Program-made: the position numbers and the translations under genes | Source: Paenibacillus thalictri | Lineage (GTDB): Bacteria; Bacillota; Bacilli; Paenibacillales; NBRC-103111 | DNA: 64,000 bases | NCBI RefSeq assembly: GCF_004307995.1 | Contig: NZ_SIRE01000025.1 | Location: 102,812-166,811 of the forward strand | Direction of reading: 5' to 3' | Shown here: positions 1-8,230 of the stretch, one piece after another | Position numbering within the stretch: the stretch's first letter is position 1 | Layout of the letters: every line of letters starts with the position of its first letter | The notes under the pieces: generated by a model | Seen by the model: the letters and a program-made list of their open reading frames with translations, nothing else | Database searches by the model: none | Told to the model about the DNA's origin: nothing

Positions 1-706
1 TCGTATCCGTCGTCCCGCCTCTTCCGATATTAATGAAGAAAGCGTCCCGCTTCATCGCCTGGAACTGCCCGCGGCCAAAAATGTGTGTCGTGTCTTTAGT
101 CAAAGGCAGCGTCACCACCACATAATCGCTTTCCTGCAGCACTTCATCAAGCTGTGCCAAAGTAAACATATGATCCACATGTTCCACCGGCGCCACCGTC
201 CGTTTCACGCCAAGCACCTTCATGCCAAACGCTTTCGACAAGCGGGCGATTTCTGTGCCGATGGCGCCAACTCCGATAATACCCACCGTTTTGCCGTGCA
301 TTTCTCCCAGCGGCCCGACATTTTGCCATTTGCGCCGTTGTTGATTCAAGAGGGAAAGATGGATTTTGCGCGTAAACGATAACATCATGGCAATAACATG
401 CTCCGAGATTGGATACGGATGAATCCCGCTTGTGGATGTCAGCTTCACACCCGCCGTCCCAAACGCGGCCAGCGGAAACTTGTCCACGCCAGCCCCCCAA
501 TTCTGCACCCAGCGCAATCCCGTGCCGGGATTCAGCAGCTGTCCCACTTCAGATTTCCAGCCAATCACGATTTCCGCCTCCTGCAGATGAGGCAGCCAGT
601 CCTCCTTTGTTTGGCCGTTCACGAATTCCCAATCCGGCGCGATGCTGCGAATTTGCTGTTCATGCTCCGGTTTGATCGGTTGTACGGATACGATTTTGTG
701 TGACAT
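1..706 (-). CDS. D-2-hydroxyacid dehydrogenase (C-terminus beyond window)
   Basis: Reading the minus strand from an ATG at 706 gives an uninterrupted frame of 235 residues that runs off the window edge, so the C-terminal part is missing. It carries the NAD-binding glycine motif GVGAIG (Rossmann fold) and the later INIGRGG stretch typical of the D-isomer-specific 2-hydroxyacid dehydrogenase family, which interconverts 2-keto and 2-hydroxy acids with NAD(P)H. A strong Shine-Dalgarno (AGGAGGAG) precedes the start. It lies downstream of a cupin protein and an SDR on the same strand, separated from the cupin gene by about 130 bases holding a stem-loop. A role in sugar-acid or hydroxy-acid catabolism is inferred from context; the substrate cannot be named. 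The catalytic His/Glu region lies outside the window. Confidence 0.9.
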   Translation of the reverse strand, partial: MSHKIVSVQPIKPEHEQQIRSIAPDWEFVNGQTKEDWLPHLQEAEIVIGWKSEVGQLLNPGTGLRWVQNWGAGVDKFPLAAFGTAGVKLTSTSGIHPYPISEHVIAMMLSFTRKIHLSLLNQQRRKWQNVGPLGEMHGKTVGIIGVGAIGTEIARLSKAFGMKVLGVKRTVAPVEHVDHMFTLAQLDEVLQESDYVVVTLPLTKDTTHIFGRGQFQAMKRDAFFINIGRGGTTDT

Positions 707-750
707 GCTCTGCTCCTCCTTACGCCAAAGCGAACCCGGACAAACTTAGC

Positions 751-801
751 TAGGAGTCTGTCCGACGAAAGTAAATCGGTGAATATTTCGGACAGAATCC
801 T
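751..801. repeat. stem-loop between dehydrogenase and cupin genes
   Basis: CTGTCCGA at 758-765 pairs perfectly with TCGGACAG at 788-795, and flanking AGGA and TCCT extend the stem after a two-base mismatch. The loop is about 22 bases. There is no clear U-tract, so it may be an mRNA processing or attenuating structure rather than a terminator. Confidence 0.5.
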
Positions 802-837
802 GGCATGCCTGCCGGGCAGATCGTTTGGCGTGTCTGT

Positions 838-1317
838 TTAATAAGTTAAGTCGATATACGGAATCCGATGCTGCTCGCAGTATTCATTATACAATTTCAG
901 CTTGGTGAAAACATCGTCTTGGTACACAAGACGGTCTTCGTCATCCAAATATTGAATCGTGCCCTCCAGCAAAAACAACGTAATCATCTCTTCTTCCCCA
1001 TCCACCAAAAGCGTATGGATGTCGCCCGGCGGCTCATACACAAACGTTCCCGGTTTGGCTACCCAGTCCCTTTCCGCATATCTCCATGTGCCTTGAATCG
1101 TGTACGCGAGCACCTGTCCGCCGCTGTGACGGTGCCGGTTGACCTTGCCGCCGGGCGTCACCTTCAGCAGGTTGACCCAGCTGCCTCTGGCGAGGTCGAA
1201 GCGCATCGGCTTAAACCAGACGCGATCCGTCTGCGGGACCCAGGGAACCGCATCGAAATCGATTGCGCGATCGCTGAGCTGCACCATTTTGGCAAAATCA
1301 TATAAAGATGGGCTCAT
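838..1317 (-). CDS. cupin-domain protein, 2,4'-dihydroxyacetophenone dioxygenase-like
   Basis: A 159-residue single-cupin protein. The central part shows a metal-binding pattern with H62 and H64 (in NRHRHSGG) and a late H101 (PPGDIHTLL), spaced as in the two cupin motifs. The overall layout resembles the 2,4'-dihydroxyacetophenone dioxygenase / ChrR-like cupin group, which binds a single metal. The ATG follows GGGAGAGGAATAAAC. The upstream SDR ends two bases before it, so the two are almost certainly co-transcribed and probably translationally coupled. In this setting it could be an oxygenase or a non-oxidative isomerase of a sugar-acid intermediate; the fold is clear and the reaction is not. 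Confidence 0.8.
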   Translation of the reverse strand: MSPSLYDFAKMVQLSDRAIDFDAVPWVPQTDRVWFKPMRFDLARGSWVNLLKVTPGGKVNRHRHSGGQVLAYTIQGTWRYAERDWVAKPGTFVYEPPGDIHTLLVDGEEEMITLFLLEGTIQYLDDEDRLVYQDDVFTKLKLYNEYCEQHRIPYIDLTY

Positions 1318-1319
1318 GT

Positions 1320-2105
1320 TTATTCCTCTCCCTTTGCCATGATCTTCATCGCGGGCGGAAACAAAGAAGGATCACCGGCGAGCAGGCCGCCATCCACTGG
1401 CAGATCAACCCCGGTAATGAAACTCGCATCGTCGGAACATAAAAAATCGATAGCCGCAGCCACCTCCTCGGCTTTGCCGAAACGCCGGAACGGAGTGCGC
1501 GATAAAATGCGTTCGCGGAATACGGGGTCTTGCGTCGCTCCCGCCGACAACGGTGTCTCAATGTAACCGGGACTGACGGCATTCACGCGAATATTGTACT
1601 TGGCCCATTCGACGGCGAGGCATTGGGTCACCTGCACGACGGCGCCTTTGGACGCTCCGTAGGAGAGCAGGTTCTCGCTTCCGTAATGAGCCAGCATCGA
1701 ACCGAAGTTGACGATCGCTCCCCCGCCCGTTTGGGCCATATGCGGATGTACCGCTTGGCACATGAATACGGTGCCGAGCAAATTGACCTCCAGCACGGAG
1801 CGGATTTCCGCCTCCGGAATGTCGGCGGCCGGCGATCGGCGAATGATGCCCGCGGCATTAATCAGCACGTCGATTCGGCCAAACCGCTCGATAATGTGCG
1901 CGGCCGCTTGGACAGCGCTTTCTTTTTGCGTGACGTCGGCCTGTACGGCGTACCATGCAGGCGAGCCGTCTGCGCCTTCGGGCGCTGCATCCGAACGCTC
2001 AACAATATCGACGACTGCCACCGTATGCCCTTTGCCCCACAATCTGCGGCTGACCGCATTTCCGAGCCCCGACATGCCTCCGGTCACTACACATACGTTC
2101 CCCAT
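1320..2105 (-). CDS. short-chain dehydrogenase/reductase (SDR)
   Basis: A 261-residue classical SDR. It has the cofactor motif TGGMSGLG near the N-terminus, INAAG in the middle, a conserved Ser in the NFGSM segment and the active-site YGASK motif, with the C-terminal PVDGG typical of the family. It is an NAD(P)-dependent alcohol or sugar oxidoreductase, cytosolic. The start follows GTAGGAGGGGAGAG. It is the first gene of the minus-strand unit SDR-cupin-2-hydroxyacid dehydrogenase and faces a divergent enolase-superfamily gene across a 283-base region with inverted operator-like motifs. It may oxidise a sugar or sugar lactone; substrate unknown. Confidence 0.9.
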   Translation of the reverse strand: MGNVCVVTGGMSGLGNAVSRRLWGKGHTVAVVDIVERSDAAPEGADGSPAWYAVQADVTQKESAVQAAAHIIERFGRIDVLINAAGIIRRSPAADIPEAEIRSVLEVNLLGTVFMCQAVHPHMAQTGGGAIVNFGSMLAHYGSENLLSYGASKGAVVQVTQCLAVEWAKYNIRVNAVSPGYIETPLSAGATQDPVFRERILSRTPFRRFGKAEEVAAAIDFLCSDDASFITGVDLPVDGGLLAGDPSLFPPAMKIMAKGEE

Positions 2106-2164
2106 GAACTCTCCCCTCCTACTCCTAAAATACTAGTCCCGTCGAAATGATTATACATGGTATT

Positions 2165-2239
2165 TTTATGATTTTGTTCGATTTTTCGAAAATATTAGAA
2201 TAATTAGGAAGCAAAAAAAATTAAACAAAATCATAAATT
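2165..2239. promoter_or_regulatory. paired operator-like inverted motifs in divergent promoter region
   Basis: TTTATGATTTTGTT at 2165-2178 is the exact reverse complement of AACAAAATCATAAA at 2224-2237, a perfect 14-base inverted pair 45 bases apart. It lies between the divergent SDR and enolase-superfamily genes. A close relative of the right-hand site is found at 36322-36342 next to an AraC regulator. A pair of binding sites for one regulator controlling both transcripts is the likely meaning; this is inference. Confidence 0.6.
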
Positions 2240-2270
2240 TACGGCATCGAAGTTTCGTTTTTGAGCTTTG

Positions 2271-2276
2271 TATAAT
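2271..2276 (+). promoter_or_regulatory. probable -10 element for enolase-superfamily gene
   Basis: A perfect TATAAT lies 113 bases before the GTG start of the plus-strand gene. No good -35 hexamer is visible 16-18 bases upstream, which would fit an activator-dependent promoter with the operator-like motif at 2219-2239 just upstream. Confidence 0.45.
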
Positions 2277-2388
2277 GGGGAGGAGAGCTGCCTGGCGCCT
2301 TCACTCTCCGCTGCAGCCGCCAGCTGCCAGACTGGTTCATGCCTTTTGAAGTCCGTACGTTTCACCAAACTGTGAGGAGGAACATCCT

Positions 2389-3774
2389 GTGTCCCACAAG
2401 GAAACCTATGAAAGCACGCTGGCTCATGTCAATACGAATTCCAGGCCGTCCGAGCTGCGCATCACCGATATCCGTTTTGCCGATATTCACGGCGCCCCCA
2501 TGCACTGCAGCTTAATCAAGGTGTACACAAATCAGGGGCTGGTCGGATTTGGCGAAGTGCGCGACGGAGCTGATAAATTGTACGCCCTTATGCTAAAAAG
2601 CCGTCTGCTTGGCGAAAACCCTTGCCAGATCGACAAGTTGTTCCGCAGGATCAAGCAATTCGGCGGCCATGCTCGTCAAGGCGGCGGCGTCAGCGGACTG
2701 GAAATCGCGCTGTGGGATTTGGCAGGAAAAGCTTACCATATCCCGATTTATCAAATGCTGGGCGGCAAGTTTCGCGACCGCATCCGCATGTACTGCGACA
2801 CCGACATCGAAGGCAAAGATACGGGCAGCGCCATGGGCCAGGCTTTAAAGAAACGGATGGAAAAAGGATTCACCTTCCTGAAAATGGACCTCGGCATCAA
2901 TCAGCTTGTTCATGAACCCGGCACCTTAAGCGGCCCGCTTGGCTTTGTGGAAGAAATGAGAGAAGTTTCTTCCACATGGCGAAGCCGCAAGATGATGTCG
3001 CTTCCCGAACATGAAATACGGACATTGCGCAACCGGCAATACGATTTGCACAACATCGCCCACCCTTTCACCGGCATCCATATTACGGAAAAAGGCCTTG
3101 ATATCCTGGAGCAATATGTCGCCGACGTCCGCTCCGTCATCGGTTATGAAGTGCCGCTCGCCATCGATCATTTCGGTCATATCGGCGTCGAAGACTGCAT
3201 CAAGCTGGGACGACGGATCGATAAATTCAACCTGGCCTGGATGGAGGACATGATTCCGTGGCAGTACACGGAGCAATATGTCCGTCTTTCCAGAGCCGTG
3301 GCGACGCCCGTCTGCACCGGTGAAGATATTTACCTCAAAGAAAACTTCAAGCCGCTGCTGGAAGCCGGCGCCGTTTCCGTCATCCATCCGGATGTGCTGA
3401 GCACGGGCGGTATTATGGAAACGAAAAAAATCGGCGATATGGCGCAGGAATACGGCGTCGCCATGGCTATCCATATGGCGGAAAGCCCAATCGCCTGCCT
3501 TGCAGCCGTCCATGCCGCAGCGGCTACGGAAAACTTCCTTGCGCTGGAGTTTCATTCCAACGACGTCGCCTGGTGGGACGACATTATCGTCAGCAAGCTG
3601 CCAAAGCCGCTTGTGCAAAACGGATTTATAACCGTTCCCGACGCTCCGGGGCTCGGCATCGACGATTTGAACGACGAAGTGATCGCCGCCCACCTGCATC
3701 CCGAAGTGCCCGGCTTATGGGAGTCCACCGATTCATGGAACGACTACCGCTCGCACGATAGGTTATGGAGCTAA
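2389..3774 (+). CDS. enolase-superfamily acid-sugar dehydratase (mandelate racemase/muconate lactonizing type)
   Basis: A 461-residue protein starting at GTG after GAGGAGG. The N-terminal capping domain covers about residues 20-130, followed by the barrel domain. Candidate metal ligands are D260 (LAIDHFGH), E286 (WMEDMIP) and E312 (TGEDIY); K165 (FLKMDLG) and H362 (AIHMAESP) are candidate acid/base residues. The family abstracts the proton alpha to a carboxylate, and many members dehydrate sugar acids such as galactonate or mannonate. At 461 residues it is longer than the usual 370-410, mainly through an insert at about 175-230. It heads a plus-strand unit with an RraA-like aldolase, which suggests dehydration of a sugar acid followed by retro-aldol cleavage. 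The exact substrate is not evident. Confidence 0.85.
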   Translation: MSHKETYESTLAHVNTNSRPSELRITDIRFADIHGAPMHCSLIKVYTNQGLVGFGEVRDGADKLYALMLKSRLLGENPCQIDKLFRRIKQFGGHARQGGGVSGLEIALWDLAGKAYHIPIYQMLGGKFRDRIRMYCDTDIEGKDTGSAMGQALKKRMEKGFTFLKMDLGINQLVHEPGTLSGPLGFVEEMREVSSTWRSRKMMSLPEHEIRTLRNRQYDLHNIAHPFTGIHITEKGLDILEQYVADVRSVIGYEVPLAIDHFGHIGVEDCIKLGRRIDKFNLAWMEDMIPWQYTEQYVRLSRAVATPVCTGEDIYLKENFKPLLEAGAVSVIHPDVLSTGGIMETKKIGDMAQEYGVAMAIHMAESPIACLAAVHAAAATENFLALEFHSNDVAWWDDIIVSKLPKPLVQNGFITVPDAPGLGIDDLNDEVIAAHLHPEVPGLWESTDSWNDYRSHDRLWS

Positions 3775-3951
3775 CCCACGCCGTTCCGCCACCCGGACGC
3801 GAAGCCCGCTCCGAAACAATCCGCTCCGACGCCGGCGAAGAGCCGAGGTTCAATTGGCTGCCACTTTTTCCCCCACGCAGGTGCCACTTTCGCTTCGGCG
3901 GCCGTCAGCAGCAAGCTCGTTTTATACTTTTAACGAAAGAAGGGTTCATCT

Positions 3952-4857
3952 ATGAAATTCGATAATGCCGAAGATATCATTCAACTGACTCCGCTATGGC
4001 AAGGGGAGCGGTTTCCGAACGGACGCCCGAGAGTGCCGGACGATATATTGCGCCGGATGCGGCGCATTAAGCTGGAAGAAGCCTGGAGCCCGCTGTGGCA
4101 CAGAGACTACAACTTCCAGGTAGAAACCGAATTTAAATCGACCCGCCCCGGGCAAACGATGGCCGGCCGGGCTGTAACCGCCGTATTTGCGCCGCAGCGC
4201 CCCGATCTGCACGAGACGCTGCTGAAGTACGGGCAAGAGCAGGAAAACCGCAAAGGTTTTTTTAACCAGTGGGTCATCGACAGCCTGCAGGAGGACGACG
4301 TGGTTGTCGTCGATATGTTCGATAAAGTGTACAAAGGCACGTTTGTCGGGGGCAACCTGTCCACCGCTATCTCGGCGCGCACGAAACGGGGCGGGGCCGT
4401 CATCTGGGGTGGCATCCGCGATACCGAACAGATCGTGGAGATTGAAAACATCAACATTTTTTACCGGGGCAGCGATCCGACGCCGATCCGCGAGGTGACG
4501 ATGCTTGGCATGAACGTACCGTGCCAAATCGGCAAAGCGATCTGTCTGCCGGGCGACGTCGTGCTGGGGACACCGGCCGGGGTCATATTTATCCCGCCGC
4601 ACTTGGCGGAGCTGACCGTCGTGCTTGCGGAAAAATCAATGGTGCGCGACATATTCGGATTTATCCGACTGGAGGAAGGCCGTTACTCCACCGCGCAGAT
4701 CGACCGCGATTGGACACTCGACATCTGGGAGGATTTTGTAAACTGGTTCGAAAACGCCGAACAAACCACCGAGTTCCGCTCCCTCCAATGGGAGCAGGAG
4801 CTTGCGGAGGCGCGCTCGGCCCAAGGGGACGACGTGTCGAACGGACCTCGCGCGTAA
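3952..4857 (+). CDS. RraA-like / 4-hydroxy-4-methyl-2-oxoglutarate aldolase family protein
   Basis: A 301-residue protein with the RraA/HMG-aldolase fold in its middle: the GGNL stretch around residue 125, then GGAVIWGGIRD with the Arg-Asp pair that binds metal and pyruvate-type ligands in class II aldolases of this family, then CLPGDVVLGTPAGVIFIPP. Such proteins cleave 4-hydroxy-2-oxo acids or decarboxylate oxaloacetate; a minority only bind RNase E, which is unlikely here. N- and C-terminal extensions make it longer than the usual 160-230 residues. It follows the dehydratase by 177 bases, with no terminator seen between. Inferred role: last cleavage step of a sugar-acid pathway. Confidence 0.8.
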   Translation: MKFDNAEDIIQLTPLWQGERFPNGRPRVPDDILRRMRRIKLEEAWSPLWHRDYNFQVETEFKSTRPGQTMAGRAVTAVFAPQRPDLHETLLKYGQEQENRKGFFNQWVIDSLQEDDVVVVDMFDKVYKGTFVGGNLSTAISARTKRGGAVIWGGIRDTEQIVEIENINIFYRGSDPTPIREVTMLGMNVPCQIGKAICLPGDVVLGTPAGVIFIPPHLAELTVVLAEKSMVRDIFGFIRLEEGRYSTAQIDRDWTLDIWEDFVNWFENAEQTTEFRSLQWEQELAEARSAQGDDVSNGPRA

Positions 4858-4873
4858 AGAGTTCGTGAATGCA

Positions 4874-5241
4874 GCGGACATGGGGCGTACGGATCGCATG
4901 CGTAGTAGCTGTAGAGTGCTGCGAACATATGCCGAAAGGGTTAAGTGTGAGAAGCTTTGAGCGTAGCGGACATGGGTGAACGGGTTAAGTGTGAGAAGCT
5001 TTGAGCGTAGCGGACATGGGTGAACGGATCGCGCGCGGAGGCGCAGTGAATATGTTGCGAAAGGATCATGTGCGCAGAAAAGCAATGAACGCGGCGAACA
5101 TGGATGAACGGATCGCGTGCGTAGTAGCTGTAGAGTGCTGCGGACATAGAGCAAACAGACCGCATGCGTAGAAGGCTTTGAACGCAGCGGACATGGGGCG
5201 AACGGATCGCATGCGTAGAAGGCTTTGAGCGCAGCGGACAA
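4874..5241. repeat. degenerate tandem repeat array, about 8 units of 44-47 bases
   Basis: Just after the RraA-like gene, units beginning CGGACATGGG or CGAACATGG and ending TTTGAGCGTAG or GAGTGCTG follow each other for about 370 bases. Two adjacent units around 4938-5025 are almost identical; others vary inside the unit. It is open on the minus strand as a 221-residue frame, but that translation only reflects the repeat. No gene is seen here. Confidence 0.8.
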
Positions 5242-5339
5242 ATGAAAGATGCCGGGCCCAAGACGGCTGCTTTTGCAGCTTCCCTGGTCCGGCTTGTGCA
5301 TAAATGCGACGTTACTCTAACGTTGAACCTGACGAATCG

Positions 5340-5610
5340 TCACGGTTGGGCGCTAACGGACACAGGCGCGCTTATCCAGCAAAAAAATCGAGGTTTGCCT
5401 TTTTAACGGTCATGCACGCCCTTATTCGCTCAAAAAGTCAGGGAAACCGCAGGTGATAGGCAGAATAAGTGCACGGGTGTCCGTTGCATTTGGCAAACCT
5501 CTGATTTTGTGTAAATTGCGTCGCTCATGTCCGTTAGAGGTGGCAGGCTCTGATCGCATATTGGCTACGCACAGCGAATGGACAGCCTCCGGGGTCCGTT
5601 AAAGCGAATT
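5340..5610. repeat. non-coding segment with interleaved inverted repeats
   Basis: AACGGACAC at 5355-5363 matches GTGTCCGTT at 5477-5485 in reverse, and GAGGTTTGCC at 5390-5399 matches GGCAAACCTC at 5492-5501 in reverse. The two pairs are interleaved rather than nested. Further TCCGTTA copies occur near 5530 and 5594. It looks like a dispersed intergenic element; no gene is seen between 5242 and 5785. Confidence 0.5.
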
Positions 5611-5785
5611 AGGCGTATCCGTCCATCAACCACTTAAAAATAACGTTAAATCAGGATTGAACTACCATAAATTGAAAGTAACATTAAATCGGGATCGATC
5701 TACTAGGCTGACCGCTAGGCTTATTGCCGCTCCATTTCGAACGACAACGAAGCGGCCTAAACCGGCTTATGCGGCCAAGTTCCAC

Positions 5786-7237
5786 TCACCTGCGGACACG
5801 CGCAAGCTGCGGCCAATCGTCAACGCCGGTATTTTGCTGCCGTGCTCCCGGCGTACTGCGGCCATCCTCGATGTATGAAATGAGCAGCGTGCGAAGCCGC
5901 TCCACTACCTCCGGCTGCTGGTCCCACATATTGCGCCTTTCCCCGATATCCTGCGTGAGATCGTACAGCTGAATGGGAGGCGAATCGGCCGGCTCCTGAC
6001 CCGGCACCGGATCGCTCCAGCCGCCCGAGCCCGGACACAACTCCAGCTTCCACCGCCCCTGACGAATCGAAAACGAACCGTCAATGGAGTGGTGTACGAC
6101 CGCTTCGCGCAGCGGCGCGGCAAGCGGTTCCCCCCGCCAAAGCGGCAGGTTGCTCACGCTGTCTTCCCCTGTGTTGTCGGGAAGCTGGTAGCCGATTAGC
6201 TCAGCAGCCGTACGCATGAGATCGACGAGACATACGGTCTCGCCGCAAATGCTCCCCGCCTGAATCCCCGCCGGCCATTTGATAATAAGCGGAATCCGGT
6301 GTCCTCCTTCATAAATATCCGCTTTGGTGCCGCGGAAAATGTAACTCGGATTGTGCCCGACCTGCAGCAGTTCGCTGTAATTCGCCCTTGGCGAACAGCC
6401 GTTATCGCTTGTGTAAATGACAATTGTATTGTCGCTTAATCCCAGTTCCTCGAGTTTGGCATTAATTTGTCCGACGACATCGTCGCACATCAGCACAAAA
6501 TCTCCATAGCTATTGGTTCCCGATTTCCCCTGAAACGGCTCGGATGGGAGGATCGGCGTATGCGGCGCAGTCAGTGGGAAATAGATGAAAAACGGCTCGT
6601 CCCGATTCGTCTCCAGCGTATCCAGCACTTTTTGCGTTAATACCTGCAGTACCTCCTCATGCTTAAAGTCCGGAGCAACTGGTCCGTGACGCCACATCTG
6701 CATAGGATCCGGGTTCTGTGAAAACGAGTCGGGAACCGCCGTTACCCGGTCATTTTCGATATACACATACGGCGCCATATCCAAGGAAGCGCTGATCCCG
6801 AAGAAATAATCGAAGCCATGCTCAACCGGCCCCCCTGAAACCGGTCTTGTAAAATCGACATCCTCCTTGTTGTCGCCGCTGCGGGACCAATCCAAGCCAA
6901 GATGCCATTTGCCGATACAGGCTGTCCGGTAACCCGCCTCCTTCAGCATGGAAGCTACCGTCATGCGCTCTTTCTCGATCAGAGGGGCATCGTAGCCAAA
7001 AAGCACGAACTGCTTTAACGCCGAGCGCCAATTGTACCTCCCTGTCAAAATGCTGTACCGCGACGGCGTGCACACCGCCGAAGACGAATGTGCGTCCGTA
7101 AACGCCATGCCTTCGCGGGCCATCCGGTCCAGATGAATCGTATTTATTTTCGACGCTTCATTTAAATAAGAAATATCTCCGTACCCCATATCGTCAGCCA
7201 AAATATATACAATATTCGGCCGGTTCCCGTTCGCCAT
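5786..7237 (-). CDS. type I sulfatase (cysteine-type, formylglycine-dependent)
   Basis: A 483-residue sulfatase. The frame is open further upstream, but the ATG at 7237 is preceded by AAGGAGCGGATCAGG and is chosen. The N-terminus NIVYILADDMGYGD supplies the metal-binding DD pair, and the signature CTPSR at residues 56-60 has the Cys that must be converted to formylglycine for hydrolysis of sulfate esters. Later family blocks include GKWHLG and the TSDNG stretch. No signal peptide is visible, so it probably acts in the cytosol on imported sulfated sugars. It lies last in an AraC-SBP-permease-permease-sulfatase series, which points to use of a sulfated oligosaccharide. No maturase for the active-site Cys is seen in the window. 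Confidence 0.92.
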   Translation of the reverse strand: MANGNRPNIVYILADDMGYGDISYLNEASKINTIHLDRMAREGMAFTDAHSSSAVCTPSRYSILTGRYNWRSALKQFVLFGYDAPLIEKERMTVASMLKEAGYRTACIGKWHLGLDWSRSGDNKEDVDFTRPVSGGPVEHGFDYFFGISASLDMAPYVYIENDRVTAVPDSFSQNPDPMQMWRHGPVAPDFKHEEVLQVLTQKVLDTLETNRDEPFFIYFPLTAPHTPILPSEPFQGKSGTNSYGDFVLMCDDVVGQINAKLEELGLSDNTIVIYTSDNGCSPRANYSELLQVGHNPSYIFRGTKADIYEGGHRIPLIIKWPAGIQAGSICGETVCLVDLMRTAAELIGYQLPDNTGEDSVSNLPLWRGEPLAAPLREAVVHHSIDGSFSIRQGRWKLELCPGSGGWSDPVPGQEPADSPPIQLYDLTQDIGERRNMWDQQPEVVERLRTLLISYIEDGRSTPGARQQNTGVDDWPQLARVRR

Positions 7238-7291
7238 CCTGATCCGCTCCTTCTTTCGCCCTGATCCGCGAAATTCCCTTTGGCTTATTTG

Positions 7292-7349
7292 CTTCTCCCT
7301 TCTCCCTTCTCCCTTTTCCCTTTTCCCTTTTCCCTCTTCCCTCTTGCCT
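7292..7349. repeat. polypurine/polypyrimidine short tandem repeats before sulfatase
   Basis: On the plus strand CTTCTCCC units pass into TTTTCCC and CTCTTCC units; on the minus (coding) strand this is an uninterrupted run of GGGAGAA and GGGAAAA units. It lies between the permease stop and the sulfatase start. Confidence 0.85.
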
Positions 7350-7356
7350 CTAATCG

Positions 7357-8229
7357 TCACCCTTTAACGGAACCTAACAACACGCCTTGCGCAAAATGCT
7401 TTTGCAAAAAAGGATACACAAGCATGATCGGAATCGTCGATACAACGATAACCGCCATCTTGATCGTTTGGCCGGGCGGAACGACGTCGTTCCCCCCCGT
7501 GGACTCGAAGACACCCGAAGAGATAATGACGACCTGCCGCAGCAGCACCTGAATCGGCCATTTAGTGGAATCGTTAATAAACATAATGGCGTGAAAAAAA
7601 GTGTTCCAATGCATCACCGCGTAAAACAGCGAAAAGGTCGCGATCGCCGGGAGCGACAGCGGAAGCACGATACGAAACAACGTTTGCAGCTCGTTGCAGC
7701 CGTCGATTTTCGCCGATTCCTCAATGCCGTCGGGCAACTGCTGAAAGAAATTTTTTAAAATGATTAAATAAAATGGGCTGATCGCTACGGGAAGCATAAG
7801 CGACCACAATGAATCGAGCAGGCCGACCCCTTTGATCACAAGAAACAAAGGGATAATGCCGCCGCTGAACAGCATCGTGAACAGCACGCCCAACAGAATG
7901 GCACGCCTGTGCCGCAGATCGCGCCGAGCGAGCGGATAAGCCATCGTCACCGTAAAAAACAGATTTACCGCCGTACCGACAACCGTAATATATATGCTGA
8001 TAAGCAGACTTGATACAAACGTGCCGGAGGAAAAAATAAACGTATACGCTTCCCAAGAAAACTGTGTCGGAAATAAAAGAAACGTTTTGTTCAAATATTC
8101 GTCCGGCGCAGCAAAAGATCCGGCGATAATGTACAGAAAAGGAATCGCCGCGATCAGTGCAAGAACAAACAGCGCACCGTACACCGCTGCATCGATGATC
8201 CGGTAAGACAACGATTTGGATTCGATCAA
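7357..8229 (-). CDS. carbohydrate ABC transporter permease (LplC/YtcP type)
   Basis: About 290 residues with six predicted membrane segments, the first at VYGALFVLALIAAIPFLYII. The cytoplasmic EAA-like loop ESAKIDGCNELQTLF docks on the ATPase. The C-terminus ends FAQGVLLGSVKG, typical of the LplC/YtcP branch. The TTG at 8229 has AGGGGG nine bases upstream and starts one base after the previous gene ends; a TTG at 8253 is also in frame but lacks a ribosome site. It pairs with the LplB-like permease upstream and the lipoprotein at 9332-10855. No ATPase is encoded nearby, so a shared MsmX-type ATPase is inferred. Confidence 0.9.
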   Translation of the reverse strand: MIESKSLSYRIIDAAVYGALFVLALIAAIPFLYIIAGSFAAPDEYLNKTFLLFPTQFSWEAYTFIFSSGTFVSSLLISIYITVVGTAVNLFFTVTMAYPLARRDLRHRRAILLGVLFTMLFSGGIIPLFLVIKGVGLLDSLWSLMLPVAISPFYLIILKNFFQQLPDGIEESAKIDGCNELQTLFRIVLPLSLPAIATFSLFYAVMHWNTFFHAIMFINDSTKWPIQVLLRQVVIISSGVFESTGGNDVVPPGQTIKMAVIVVSTIPIMLVYPFLQKHFAQGVLLGSVKG

Positions 8230-8230
8230 G

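Noticed and set aside
2926..3699. 257-residue minus-strand frame
   Set aside because: Shadow of the enolase-superfamily gene; no start signal or family match.
4636..5301. 221-residue minus-strand open frame
   Set aside because: Its translation is a low-complexity echo of the tandem repeat array, it has no family features, and it overlaps the 3' end of the RraA-like gene.
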